Shown: one piece after another, positions 8,557-17,381 of the stretch
How positions within the stretch are numbered: the first letter of the stretch is position 1
Layout: the number at the start of each line of letters is the position of its first letter
NCBI RefSeq assembly: GCF_035989305.1
Contig: NZ_CP108514.1
Location: 6,862,501 to 6,926,500 of the forward strand
Origin: Streptomyces sp. NBC_01233
Lineage (GTDB): Bacteria > Actinomycetota > Actinomycetes > Streptomycetales > Streptomycetaceae
Length of the DNA: 64,000 nt
Reading direction: 5' to 3'
The notes under the pieces: model-generated
What the model was told of the DNA's origin: nothing
The model's input: only the letters and a program-made list of their open reading frames with translations
Databases searched by the model: none
Made by a program: the position numbers and the translations under genes

Positions 8557-10716
8557 CTACCCCTGGAGCGCCAGCACCAGTGGGAACACCTCCTTCGCGC
8601 CCGCCCGCCGAAGCAGCCGGGCGGCCACCGCGAGGGTCCACCCGCTCTCCGAGCGGTCGTCGACGAGGAGCACCGGACCCGCCGCCTGCGCCAGCGCCTC
8701 GGCCAACTCCGGGGGCACGGTCAGGGCCTGGTGGAGCACTCGCACCCGTTGGGCGCTGTTCGAGGCCGGAGCTCCGAACTCCGGAGCCTGATCGGTGTAG
8801 GCGACCGTGCCGAGCAGGGGCATCCGGCCGACCTCCGCGATCCGCGCGGCCAGCGAACCGACCAGCCGAGGACGGCTGCGCGAGGGCAGGGCGACCACGC
8901 CCACCGGCCGGGCCGGGGCGTCCGGCGCTCCCGAGGCCCAGCCGCCGGGCCCCCGGGCCCAGTCGGCGAGCACCGCGACCACGGCCTGGGCGACGTCGTC
9001 GGGAATCGGCTGGTCCGGAGCCTGCGGGGCGAGCATGGGGCGCAGCCGGTTGCCCCAGCCGATGTCGGACAGCCTGCCCAGCGCCCGGCCCGTCGAGGCC
9101 TGCTCCCCGGCGGTGATGCGGCCCTTGAGGTCGACGCCGACCGCCGCGAGCCCGGTCGGCCACATCTTGCGCGGCTCCAGCTCCACGCCCGGGCGGCCGA
9201 GCTCGCCGCGGGCGGTGTCCAGGGCGGTGGTGGAGACCTCGGCGGTGAACCGGGCGCCGGCGCAGTTGTCGCAGCGGCCGCAGGGCGCGGCCTCCTCGTC
9301 GTCGAGCTGGCGGCGCAGGAACTCCATCCGGCACTCGGTGGCCGCCGCGTAGTCGCGCATGGCCTGCTGCTCGGCGGTCCGCTGCCGGGCAACCCAGGCG
9401 TAGCGCTCGGCGTCGTAGGCCCACGGCTCGCCCGTCGAGGTCCAGCCGCCCTTGACCCGGTGCACGGCGCCGTCGACGTCGAGGACCTTGAGCATGGTCT
9501 CGAGCCGGGTGCGACGCAGGTCCACCAGAGGTTCCAGGGCGGGCAGCGACAGCGGCCGGCCGGCCTGGGCCAGGACGTCGAGCGTGCGGCGCACCTGCTC
9601 CTCCGGGGGGAAGGCCACGGAAGCGAAGTACTGCCAGATCGCCTCGTCCTCGCGGCCGGGGAGCAGCAGCACCTCCGCGTGCTCCACGCCACGGCCGGCG
9701 CGGCCGACCTGCTGGTAGTAGGCGATGGGGGAGGAGGGCGAGCCGAGGTGCACCACGAAGCCCAGGTCCGGCTTGTCGAAGCCCATGCCGAGGGCGGAGG
9801 TGGCCACCAGCGCCTTGACCCGGTTCGCCTGGAGGTCGTCCTCGGCCTGCTGGCGGTCGGCGTTCTCCGTCTTGCCGGTGTACGAGGCGACCGTGTGCCC
9901 GCGGTGGCGCAGGTACGCGGTGACCTCCTCGGCCGCGGCCACGGTCAGCGTGTAGATGATCCCGGAGCCGGGCAGATCGCCGAGGCGGTCGGCGAGCCAG
10001 GCCAGCCGGTGCGCGGCGTCGGGCAGGGTCAGCACGGCCAGGCTCAGGCTCTCGCGGTCCAGCGGGCCGCGCAGCACCAGGGCGTCCGTGCCGGCTCCGG
10101 TGCCCAGCTGTTCGGCGACGTCGGCGGTCACGCGGGCGTTGGCCGTGGCGGTCGTGGCGAGCACCGGGACGCCGGGCGGCAGGTCGGCCAGCATGGTGCG
10201 CAGCCGGCGGTAGTCGGGGCGGAAGTCGTGCCCCCAGTCGGAGATGCAGTGCGCCTCGTCCACGACGAGCAGACCCGTTGCGGCGGAGAGCTTGGGGAGG
10301 ACCTGGTCGCGGAAGTCAGGGTTGTTCAACCGCTCCGGGCTCACCAGCAGGACGTCGACCTCTCCGGCGGCGACCTCGGCTTGGATGCCCTCCCATTCCT
10401 CGGGGTTGGCGGAATTGATGGTGCGGGCGCGGATGCCGGCCCGGGCCGCGGCTTCGACCTGATTGCGCATCAGCGCGAGGAGCGGGGAGACGATCACGGT
10501 GGGGCCGGCGCCGCTCGCCCGCAGCAGCGAGGTGGCGACGAAGTACACCGCGGACTTGCCCCAGCCCGTGCGCTGGACCACCAGCGCGCGCCGCTTGTGC
10601 GCGACGAGGGCCTCGATCGCACGCCACTGGTCCTCGCGCAGCCGGGCGGTGCCCGTGGGGTCGCCCACGAGACGGGCTAGTACGGAGTCGGCCGAGGACC
10701 TCAGGTCTGCGTTCAT
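8557..10716 (-). CDS. recQ: RecQ-family DNA helicase with C-terminal phosphoribosyltransferase-like domain
   Basis: 719 residues. An ATP-dependent 3'-5' DNA helicase core: Walker A QRTGWGKS (48-55), DEAH box 153-156 with the RecQ aromatic loop HCISDWGHDFRPDYR, motif VI QQVGRAGRG (~335-342), and zinc-site cysteines C462, C479, C482 and C485 (CGRCDNC). Instead of an HRDC domain, the end (about 600-719) carries VLLVDDRSESGWT (682-694), the PRPP-binding loop pattern of type I phosphoribosyltransferases, as in ComF-like proteins. I chose ATG 10716; the frame stays open upstream but that part has no family match. Divergent from the DUF4192 gene. Likely role: recombination or replication repair; the added domain's role is unknown. 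Confidence 0.93.
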   Translation of the reverse strand: MNADLRSSADSVLARLVGDPTGTARLREDQWRAIEALVAHKRRALVVQRTGWGKSAVYFVATSLLRASGAGPTVIVSPLLALMRNQVEAAARAGIRARTINSANPEEWEGIQAEVAAGEVDVLLVSPERLNNPDFRDQVLPKLSAATGLLVVDEAHCISDWGHDFRPDYRRLRTMLADLPPGVPVLATTATANARVTADVAEQLGTGAGTDALVLRGPLDRESLSLAVLTLPDAAHRLAWLADRLGDLPGSGIIYTLTVAAAEEVTAYLRHRGHTVASYTGKTENADRQQAEDDLQANRVKALVATSALGMGFDKPDLGFVVHLGSPSSPIAYYQQVGRAGRGVEHAEVLLLPGREDEAIWQYFASVAFPPEEQVRRTLDVLAQAGRPLSLPALEPLVDLRRTRLETMLKVLDVDGAVHRVKGGWTSTGEPWAYDAERYAWVARQRTAEQQAMRDYAAATECRMEFLRRQLDDEEAAPCGRCDNCAGARFTAEVSTTALDTARGELGRPGVELEPRKMWPTGLAAVGVDLKGRITAGEQASTGRALGRLSDIGWGNRLRPMLAPQAPDQPIPDDVAQAVVAVLADWARGPGGWASGAPDAPARPVGVVALPSRSRPRLVGSLAARIAEVGRMPLLGTVAYTDQAPEFGAPASNSAQRVRVLHQALTVPPELAEALAQAAGPVLLVDDRSESGWTLAVAARLLRRAGAKEVFPLVLALQG

Positions 10717-10767
10717 GCCCCCATGCAACCCGATGCCTGTGACATCGCGCCAATGCTGCTCTGAGCC

Positions 10768-10799
10768 TGTGGACATTGAAGCGTCAACAGTTATCCACA
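10768..10799. promoter_or_regulatory. Two inverted DnaA-box-like sequences
   Basis: TTATCCACA (10791-10799, a perfect match to the bacterial DnaA box) and, on the opposite strand, ATGTCCACA (10768-10776, one mismatch to TTGTCCACA) lie 14 bp apart in the divergent recQ/DUF4192 promoter region. This is not an origin, since there are too few boxes and no dnaA/dnaN. DnaA may regulate or be titrated here; that is inference. Confidence 0.35.
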
Positions 10800-10838
10800 G
10801 GGCTTTCCGGATCGGATCACGCACGGGACCTTCGTGCC

Positions 10839-12104
10839 ATGACGAACAACCACGAATCACGCAGCCCGTCCGACCGGCCCTCCATCAGCCCGGCCGGAGC
10901 CGCCACCGGCCCCCAGATCACCCTGCGCAGCCCGGCCGAACTGGCCGACGCGCTGCCCTACATGCTCGGCTTCCACCCGAGCGACTCCCTCGTCCTGGTC
11001 GCCGTGCACGGCGAGGGCGGGCGCTTCGGCGGCCGGCTCCGGGTCGGCATCCCCACCGCGCCCGCCGAATGGGAGGACACCGCCCGGCAGGTCGCCGACT
11101 GCCTGATCCGGGGCAGCGAACGCCGTGGCGGCAAGCCGGACGGCATCGTCGTGTACCTCTGCCAGGAGCCGCGGGGGGAGGAGAGCGGCCAGCGGGTGAT
11201 GACCCGGCTGCGGCCGCTCGCCCAGCGGATCCGGCTTGCCTGCGGTGCGCTGGACGTCCCGGTCCTGGAGGCCCTGTGCCTCTCCGAGGGCCGATTCTGG
11301 TCCTACGTCTGCCCCGACGAGCGGTGCTGCCCGGCCGAGGGCACCCGGCTGGCCGCGGTCGGCACGTCGGTGATGGCGGCGACCGCCACCTTCGCCGGGC
11401 TCCAGGTACGGGGCTCCCTCAAGGAGATCGAGGGCAGGCTCGCACCGCTGCGCGGGGCCGTGGCCGACGAGGCGGAACGGGCCCTGGACCGGGCGGCCGC
11501 GGCCCTGATGCCGAGGATCCTCGACGGGGCCACCCGGGAGGAGGTCGGGGCCGAGACCATCTCGCTCGCGCAGGCCCTGATGCGGCGCATGACCCTGGCC
11601 CCGCCGGTCGAGGGCGGTTCCCACGCAGACGACTGGGACGACGCCCTGCTGGGTCACGACGAGGCCGCCTCGCTGATCCTGGGCCTCCAGGACCGTGAGA
11701 TCCGGGACATCGCGGCGGAGTGGATGGAAGACGAGGAGGCTGCCCCGGCCCTGCGGCTGTGGCGGGCCCTCGCCCGGCGCTGCGTCGGGGCCTACGGCGA
11801 GCACGCCGCGGCCCCGCTCACCCTCGCAGGCTGGGTTTCCTGGTCCACCGGGGACGAGCCGACCGCCCGGATCGCCTTCGGACTGGCCCTGCGGGCGGAC
11901 GCCGAGTACCGCTTCGCCCAGCTGCTCCACCACGCGTGCAACGAGGGGATCGACCCCGAGGGGCTGCGGGAGTGCCTGCGGGAGGAGCGCCGCCGCCGCG
12001 AGCCCAGGCGGGGGCGCTCCTCGGCCGGTACTCGTCCTCCCGGGCGGCGGGGCCGGACGGCGCCCCGCCGCGGGTCCCGCCGCACCGCGGGAAGCGAGCA
12101 GTGA
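10839..12104 (+). CDS. DUF4192 domain protein
   Basis: 421 residues. The DUF4192 signature is clear near the start: ITLRSPAELADALPYMLGFHPSDSLVLVAVHG (about 27-58). This actinobacterial family has no established function. The middle contains YLCQEPRG and a Cys-rich FWSYVCPDERCCPAEG that could bind metal. The last ~50 residues are a basic, Arg/Ser/Gly-rich tail (RRRREPRRGRSSAGTRPPGR), suggesting nucleic-acid contact. ATG 10839 begins with NNHESRS; divergent from recQ. It is followed by a 275-bp non-coding, very GC-rich gap (12105-12379) in which I see no gene or clear hairpin. Confidence 0.88.
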   Translation: MTNNHESRSPSDRPSISPAGAATGPQITLRSPAELADALPYMLGFHPSDSLVLVAVHGEGGRFGGRLRVGIPTAPAEWEDTARQVADCLIRGSERRGGKPDGIVVYLCQEPRGEESGQRVMTRLRPLAQRIRLACGALDVPVLEALCLSEGRFWSYVCPDERCCPAEGTRLAAVGTSVMAATATFAGLQVRGSLKEIEGRLAPLRGAVADEAERALDRAAAALMPRILDGATREEVGAETISLAQALMRRMTLAPPVEGGSHADDWDDALLGHDEAASLILGLQDREIRDIAAEWMEDEEAAPALRLWRALARRCVGAYGEHAAAPLTLAGWVSWSTGDEPTARIAFGLALRADAEYRFAQLLHHACNEGIDPEGLRECLREERRRREPRRGRSSAGTRPPGRRGRTAPRRGSRRTAGSEQ

Positions 12105-12379
12105 AGGCGCGCCGGCCCTGGCGCCGTGGACCGGTACGGCTGCTCCGGAGCGCCCTGGTCCGGACGTTGAGGCGCAGCCTCCGCCCCGGGCCTCTGCGGC
12201 CGGGGCCCGTGACCCGCGCACGGCCGGGGCTCGCGATCCGGACGGGACCGGCACTCGCTGCCCGGGCGGGGCGGGAGACCGTGACCCGGGCGGGGGCGGG
12301 GGCGTTCAGATGTGGGGTGGTGGGGGCCCGGCCACGCCGCCGCCCAGCTGAACCGACCGGAGCGCAGACAAGGCGACAC

Positions 12380-14368
12380 ATGTCTCACCCCGCACCTCCC
12401 CGCCCATCCGGCGTGCCCGCCGCCCGCAGGTCCGAACTGCCGCCCGTGCACGGCGCCGTCATCTGCGTCGCCGCGCCCTGTCTGGTCATCTCGCCGGAGC
12501 ACGGCCAGCTGACCGGGCGGGGGATCGACGGGATCTACCGGGCAGGTCGCAGGCTGCTCTCCCGTTGCGTGCTGCGCGTCGGCGGCCGGGACCCGGTCGC
12601 CGTCCAAGGACGCAGCCTCGGCTCCGACAGGGCCGCCTTCACCGCGACCGTGCGCACCGGTGCCGAGCCCGGCCCCGACCCGGACATCGGTGTGGAACGG
12701 GTCAGGCACGCGGACGGCACCGAGCGGATCACCCTGCGCAGCTTCTCGGCCCGGCCGCTGCGCCTGCCCGTGGAGGTCCTCCTCGGGACCGATCTGGCGG
12801 AGCTGGCGGCCGTGGCGGCCGGCCGGGCCGGGCCGGAGCTGCCCGCCGGGGTGCACGCCGCCGGGTTGCGCTGGAGCACGGGCGAGGTGCAGACGGTCAC
12901 CGCCGCCGAGCCGCCGCCGGACGACGCGCTGGCCTCGGCGGGGCTGCTGCGCTGGCAGCTCGAACTCGGCCCCGGCGAATCCCGCACCATCGAGCTGCGG
13001 ACCAGCCAGGACCGGGTCGTGCGGGCCTCCGCGGGGCAGGTGGCGAACCCACTGGCCGACGCCCGGGCCGAAGGGGACGATCCGAGGGTCGAGGCGTGGT
13101 TCCGCAGCAGCGTCGAGGACCTGGGCGCGCTGCTCCTGAGGGATCCCGAGGTACCGGGCGACGCCTTCGTGGCGGCAGGGGCGCCCTGGAGGCTGGGTCT
13201 GGCCCCGGCCGAATCGTTGTGGGCCGCGCGGATGGCGCTGCCCCTCGGGACCGGTCTCGCCGCGGCCACCCTGCGCATCCTGGCCCGGACCCAGACCGAC
13301 GGGTGCGGGTCCGACGCCGGGAAGATCCCGGGGCCGCTGCGCGGAGCGGGCCCGCAGTTGCCGCCGGGGTGCACCGGCACGGAGGCGACCCTGGCCTTCC
13401 CCGCAGTGCTCGCCGAAGCCCGGCTCTGGGGCATGCCGGAAGAGGAGGTGGCCCGGCTGCTCCCGGCCGCCGAGCGGTGCCTCGACTGGCTGCGCGGCGC
13501 GCTGGGGGAGGACGGCCTGCTGGCCGATCCCGACCCGGGTCCGCGGCGCTGCGAGACCCAGGCCCACGCCCACCGGGCCGCCGTGCTCGGCGCGGACCTC
13601 CTCGCCGGATGCGGGCGGCCCGGCGCCGAGGAGTGGCGGGAGCGGGCCGCCGCACTGCGGGAGCGGTTCCGGGCCGGGTTCTGGATCGACGGTCCGGACG
13701 GCGGGCGGCCCGCTTCGGCCCTGCATCCCGACGGGCGGCCGCTTCCCAGGCTGACGGGTGCCGCCGCCCACCTGCTCGACACCGGACTGATCGGTGGCGG
13801 ACGCACGGCCCCCGGGCTCCTGGACCGCGCGCGGTCGGAGCAGCTGGCGCGGCTGCTCGGAGCCCCCGCCATGGATTCCGGATGGGGGCTGCGGAGCATG
13901 GCCACCAGGGAGCAGGGGCACAACCCGTTCGGCCACCGCTCGGGCGCGGTCCGGGCGTACGAGAGTGCCGTGGCGGTGGCGGGCCTGGCCCAGGCGGGCT
14001 TCGAGAAGGAGGCCGCGGGCCTGCTGAGGGGCCTGCTGGACGCGGCCGAGGCCTTCGGGTACCGGCTGCCGGAGATGTTCGCGGCCGAGCAGCGCACCGC
14101 CGGCAGCGCCCCCGTCCCGCACCCGGCGGCCTGCCGCCCGGCCGCCGTGGCCGCGGCGGCCGGGGTCCACGTACTGACCGCCCTCGCCGGGATCCGCCCC
14201 GACGCCCCCTCGGGCACGGTCGCCCTCGCCCCGCTCGCCGGCGCCCCCCTCGGCGCGCTGCGGCTCGCGGGCCTGCGGGTGTCGGGGGAGCCCTTCGCCG
14301 TCAGGGTCAGCCGCCTCGGCCTCGGCATGGTGGAGGAGGCCGCCGATGCACTCCAACTGGGCGGCTAA
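12380..14368 (+). CDS. Glycogen-debranching-like protein (GDE N-terminal domain plus glucosidase-like barrel)
   Basis: 662 residues from ATG 12380. The N-terminal beta domain has the amylo-alpha-1,6-glucosidase N-terminal pattern (SPEHGQLTGRGIDGIYRAGRRLLSRCVLRVGG, then ITLRSFSARPLRLPVEVLLGTDLAEL). The C-terminal half is an (alpha/alpha)6 glycoside-hydrolase-like barrel (GTEATLAFPAVLAEARLWGM, ETQAHAHRAAVLGADLL, DSGWGLRSMATREQGHNPFGHRSGAVRAYESAVAVAGL). Family members act on alpha-1,6 branch points of glycogen/maltodextrin, but the true substrate here is unknown. A GC-rich frame open further upstream has no similarity to the family and no ribosome site. Cytoplasmic; no signal peptide. Confidence 0.85.
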   Translation: MSHPAPPRPSGVPAARRSELPPVHGAVICVAAPCLVISPEHGQLTGRGIDGIYRAGRRLLSRCVLRVGGRDPVAVQGRSLGSDRAAFTATVRTGAEPGPDPDIGVERVRHADGTERITLRSFSARPLRLPVEVLLGTDLAELAAVAAGRAGPELPAGVHAAGLRWSTGEVQTVTAAEPPPDDALASAGLLRWQLELGPGESRTIELRTSQDRVVRASAGQVANPLADARAEGDDPRVEAWFRSSVEDLGALLLRDPEVPGDAFVAAGAPWRLGLAPAESLWAARMALPLGTGLAAATLRILARTQTDGCGSDAGKIPGPLRGAGPQLPPGCTGTEATLAFPAVLAEARLWGMPEEEVARLLPAAERCLDWLRGALGEDGLLADPDPGPRRCETQAHAHRAAVLGADLLAGCGRPGAEEWRERAAALRERFRAGFWIDGPDGGRPASALHPDGRPLPRLTGAAAHLLDTGLIGGGRTAPGLLDRARSEQLARLLGAPAMDSGWGLRSMATREQGHNPFGHRSGAVRAYESAVAVAGLAQAGFEKEAAGLLRGLLDAAEAFGYRLPEMFAAEQRTAGSAPVPHPAACRPAAVAAAAGVHVLTALAGIRPDAPSGTVALAPLAGAPLGALRLAGLRVSGEPFAVRVSRLGLGMVEEAADALQLGG

Positions 14369-14485
14369 TGCCGTGGCCGGTCGTACCGGGCTGTCTGTCG
14401 GGTCGGCGGCCTCCCGGCTCCGGAACAGTGTCTTCAAGGTCACCAAAGAGCTGTTTATCGTCAGGCAGACGACTATGATCGCGGC

Positions 14486-15232
14486 ATGTCGCCCTACGAC
14501 CCGTCGGCCTTTCCGCCCTTCGCCGTCACCGTCGACCTGGTCGTGCTCACCGTGCGGCGCCACGCGCTGTGCGCGCTGGTCGTCCGACGGGGTGAGCAGC
14601 CGTTCCAGGGGCGCTGGGCGCTGCCCGGCGGATTCGTCCGCGGGGACGAGGACCTGGCCGGTGCCGCCGCGCGGGAGCTCTCCGAGGAGACCGGCCTGTG
14701 CGCCCACGATCCCGCCCTGCCCGGCGCGGGCAACGGGGCACACCTCGAACAGCTGGCCACCTACGGCGATCCGAAGCGGGATCCGCGGATGCGTGTCGTC
14801 AGTGTGGCGCACCTGGTGCTGGCTCCGGACCTGCCGGCGCCGCGGGCCGGAGGCGACGCCAACAGCGCGCGCTGGGCCCCCGTCGACGAGCTGCTGGCCG
14901 CCCCCGACGAGGCCGCGACCGCGCTCGCCTTCGACCACGCCCGGATCCTCGCCGACGGTGTGGAGCGGGCCCGCTCGAAAATCGAGTACTCCTCGCTGGC
15001 CACCGCCTTCTGCCCGCCCGAGTTCACCGTCGGTGAGCTGCGCCGGGTCTACGAGGCTGTCTGGGGCGTGGCCCTCGACCCGCGCAACTTCCACCGCAAG
15101 GTCACCGGGACCCCCGGATTCCTGGTGCCGGCCGGAGGAACGACGACCCGTCAGGGCGGGCGCCCGGCCCAGCTGTTCCGCGCGGGCGGGGCCACCCTGC
15201 TCAACCCGCCGATGCTGCGCCCGGAAGTCTGA
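14486..15232 (+). CDS. Nudix domain / winged-helix regulator, NrtR-like
   Basis: 248 residues. N-terminal Nudix domain (about 8-150) with a complete Nudix box GGFVRGDEDLAGAAARELSEETGL matching GX5EX7REUXEEXGU. The C-terminal winged helix (about 155-245: LATAFCPPEFTVGELRRVYEAVWGVALDPRNFHRKV) is the NrtR arrangement. NrtR proteins repress NAD-biosynthesis genes and sense ADP-ribose through the Nudix domain; many have lost the box, but here it is intact, so hydrolysis is possible. TATGAT at 14474-14479 ends 6 nt before the ATG and no ribosome site is seen, so a leaderless mRNA is likely. The imperfect palindrome ATCGTC-aggca-GACGACTAT overlaps this box and could be an autoregulatory site. Confidence 0.85.
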   Translation: MSPYDPSAFPPFAVTVDLVVLTVRRHALCALVVRRGEQPFQGRWALPGGFVRGDEDLAGAAARELSEETGLCAHDPALPGAGNGAHLEQLATYGDPKRDPRMRVVSVAHLVLAPDLPAPRAGGDANSARWAPVDELLAAPDEAATALAFDHARILADGVERARSKIEYSSLATAFCPPEFTVGELRRVYEAVWGVALDPRNFHRKVTGTPGFLVPAGGTTTRQGGRPAQLFRAGGATLLNPPMLRPEV

Positions 15233-15420
15233 CGCCGCGCGGCATGGGCCGGCCGGGGTGCGGCCGGCGGCGCGGGGACCGGGCCCGGCGGGCGCACCGA
15301 CCCTGACGGCAATATCGGCATCCCATCGGACCGGTTGCGCAGAAAATCGGACATATCACGCTATCTTGCTTGCGGTACTCACCCTGCCGCAGAGCGGTCT
15401 CACCCCCCGCGAGAGAAGCG

Positions 15421-17190
15421 ATGCTCCAGGCCATCGGACTCACCAGCAAACACCGAACCGACGCCCCGCCCCTCGTGGACGACCTCACCTTCGAGGCCCG
15501 CCCGGGGCACGTGACCGCCCTGCTCGGCGAGCCGGGATCGGGCAAGACGACCGCGCTGCGGCTCATGCTCGAACTCGAACCGGGCCGCGGCGTCACCTAC
15601 TTCCGCGGCCGCCCGCTGCACCGGCTCCCGTACCCCGGCCGTGAGGTCGGCGTGGTGCTCGGGGACGTCCCCGGCAACCCCTCTCGGACCGTCCGCAACC
15701 AGCTGCGGATGCTCTGCGCCGCCGCCGGGGTGCCGACGTCCCGGGCCGACACCATGATGGAGGTCGTCGGCATCGCCGGCCTTCGGGACCAGCGGCTCGG
15801 TTCGCTCTCGCTCGGCATGGAGCGCCGGGTCGCACTGGCCTCGGCATTGCTCGCCGATCCGTGCACCCTGCTCCTGGACGAGCCCGGCGCCGGACTCTCC
15901 CCCCGCGAGCGCGGCTGGCTGCACGGGCTGCTGCGCGGTCACGCCTCCCTCGGCGGGGCCGTGCTCTTCACGACAGACGACGCGAAGGAAGCCGCGCGCA
16001 GCGCCGACCGGGTCGTCAGCATCGAGGCGGGCCGGCTCGTCGCCGACCAGGACGCAGCCGATTTCGCCCGCACCCGGCTGCGGCCGCGGGTCGCCGTGCG
16101 AACCCCGCACGCCGCACGGCTGGCCGACCTGCTGGGCCGGGAGGCCCGGGCCGCCCAGCGCTCGGTGGAGATCGTCGAGGAGAGTGGCAGCCGTCTGTCG
16201 GTGTACGGCAGCAACTGCGCCGAGGTCGGCGAGGCGGCGTTCCGGCACGGCGTACTGGTCCACCAGCTCGCCGACGAGACGGGTGACGCCGGTTCGCCGA
16301 CGGCGCCGGTCCCGCACGCCCGCGCCTCCAGTGCAGCAAGCCCTCCGGAGCCCGCAGAAGCGCGTGCCGAGGACTCCGGTCGCCGCCCCCGGCGGCCGAC
16401 CTCGGCCGTGCGCCGCGTGGGCGGGCCGCTGCGGCCGCTGCGCTACGAGCTGCTGCGGGTCTTCGGCACCGCCACGCCCGTCCTCACCGCCGCCCTCGTC
16501 GTCGCCGTCTCCGTCGTCACCGCTCTGGTCCTGGCCCGGGCCGGTCAGACACCGCAGAACCGGCTGCTCGCCGCCTGGCCCGAGTTGCTGCCGCTGCCGC
16601 CCGCCGCCCTGGGGGCGGGCCTGCTCGGCGCGCTGGCCTTCGGCGAGGAGTACCGCTACCCCGCGCTCGCCGCCGACCGCGGCACCGTGCCCCGCCGGAT
16701 GGGGCTGCTCACCGCCAAGCTCGGCGTCTGCGCCGCCCTCGCCCTGCTGCTGGGCGCCCTCGCCGTGGCGGCCGACGCCGCCGCCCTCGCACTCGTATTC
16801 GACAGCGGCCCGCTGCGCACCCCTGTGGAGTGGCTGTCCCCGGCGGTGAGTTGGGCCGGGCTGCTGATCGGCTGTGCCTGGGCCGGCGTACTGGCCTCCG
16901 GCGTCTTCCGGTCGGCCACCGCCGGGCTGGCCGCGGTGCTCGCCGTACCGGTGATGGTGGTGCCGCTGGTGCGCAAGGCCCTGGAGGGTCCGTCCGCGTA
17001 CCCGGTGACCGGGCTCGGCCCCCGGCTGCGGGGCCTGACCTGGGTGCAGTGGCCGCCGGAGGCGGACCGCCTGCTCGCGGGGGCCCTACGGGTGATGGCC
17101 CAACCCGTCGGGACCGCACTGGTGTTGTCGCTGATGGTCCTGTTGTGCGCCTATGGGTTCACCGGACTGCGCAGCAGGGTCCGTTGGTGA
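15421..17190 (+). CDS. ABC transporter ATPase-permease fusion
   Basis: 589 residues. ATPase domain about 1-225: Walker A GEPGSGKTT (36-44), signature LSLGM (129-133), Walker B TLLLDEP (149-155). The switch (H-loop) position reads TTDD (184-187) rather than the usual SSH, so the catalytic-cycle His is missing. A Pro/Ala/Arg linker (about 290-345) leads to a membrane domain with some six hydrophobic segments (PVLTAALVVAVSVVTALVLA, AALGAGLLGALAFGEEYRY, ALALLLGALAVAADAAALAL and others) and a GEEYRYP cytoplasmic turn as in ABC-2 permeases. Half-transporters with this order are usually exporters; substrate unknown. GAGAGAAGCG before the ATG supports the start. Confidence 0.85.
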   Translation: MLQAIGLTSKHRTDAPPLVDDLTFEARPGHVTALLGEPGSGKTTALRLMLELEPGRGVTYFRGRPLHRLPYPGREVGVVLGDVPGNPSRTVRNQLRMLCAAAGVPTSRADTMMEVVGIAGLRDQRLGSLSLGMERRVALASALLADPCTLLLDEPGAGLSPRERGWLHGLLRGHASLGGAVLFTTDDAKEAARSADRVVSIEAGRLVADQDAADFARTRLRPRVAVRTPHAARLADLLGREARAAQRSVEIVEESGSRLSVYGSNCAEVGEAAFRHGVLVHQLADETGDAGSPTAPVPHARASSAASPPEPAEARAEDSGRRPRRPTSAVRRVGGPLRPLRYELLRVFGTATPVLTAALVVAVSVVTALVLARAGQTPQNRLLAAWPELLPLPPAALGAGLLGALAFGEEYRYPALAADRGTVPRRMGLLTAKLGVCAALALLLGALAVAADAAALALVFDSGPLRTPVEWLSPAVSWAGLLIGCAWAGVLASGVFRSATAGLAAVLAVPVMVVPLVRKALEGPSAYPVTGLGPRLRGLTWVQWPPEADRLLAGALRVMAQPVGTALVLSLMVLLCAYGFTGLRSRVRW

Positions 17191-17381
17191 TCGTTACGGT
17201 GCCGGAGAAGTCACGGACGGGACCGTTGCCGTCCGTGTCGCGTCAAGCAGACAACAACTCCCCGCAAAAGGCCCGGTTCTTTACGATAAGTCGTCAATTG
17301 CGTAGGTGGCACCGATCACCCTTTCGTGTGCTTTTCACCAAAGACCTCAAGGCTCATGGAGGCGCGGCCGACAAAGGATTC

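Noticed and set aside
11720..12379. Longer N-terminus for the glycogen-debranching-like protein, or a separate gene here
   Set aside because: The frame overlaps the DUF4192 gene and consists of Arg/Pro/Gly-rich low-complexity translation of GC-rich DNA.
16830..17381. N-terminal extension of the FadR-type regulator
   Set aside because: This part lies inside the ABC-transporter gene in another frame; the GTG at 17382 has an adjacent ribosome site.
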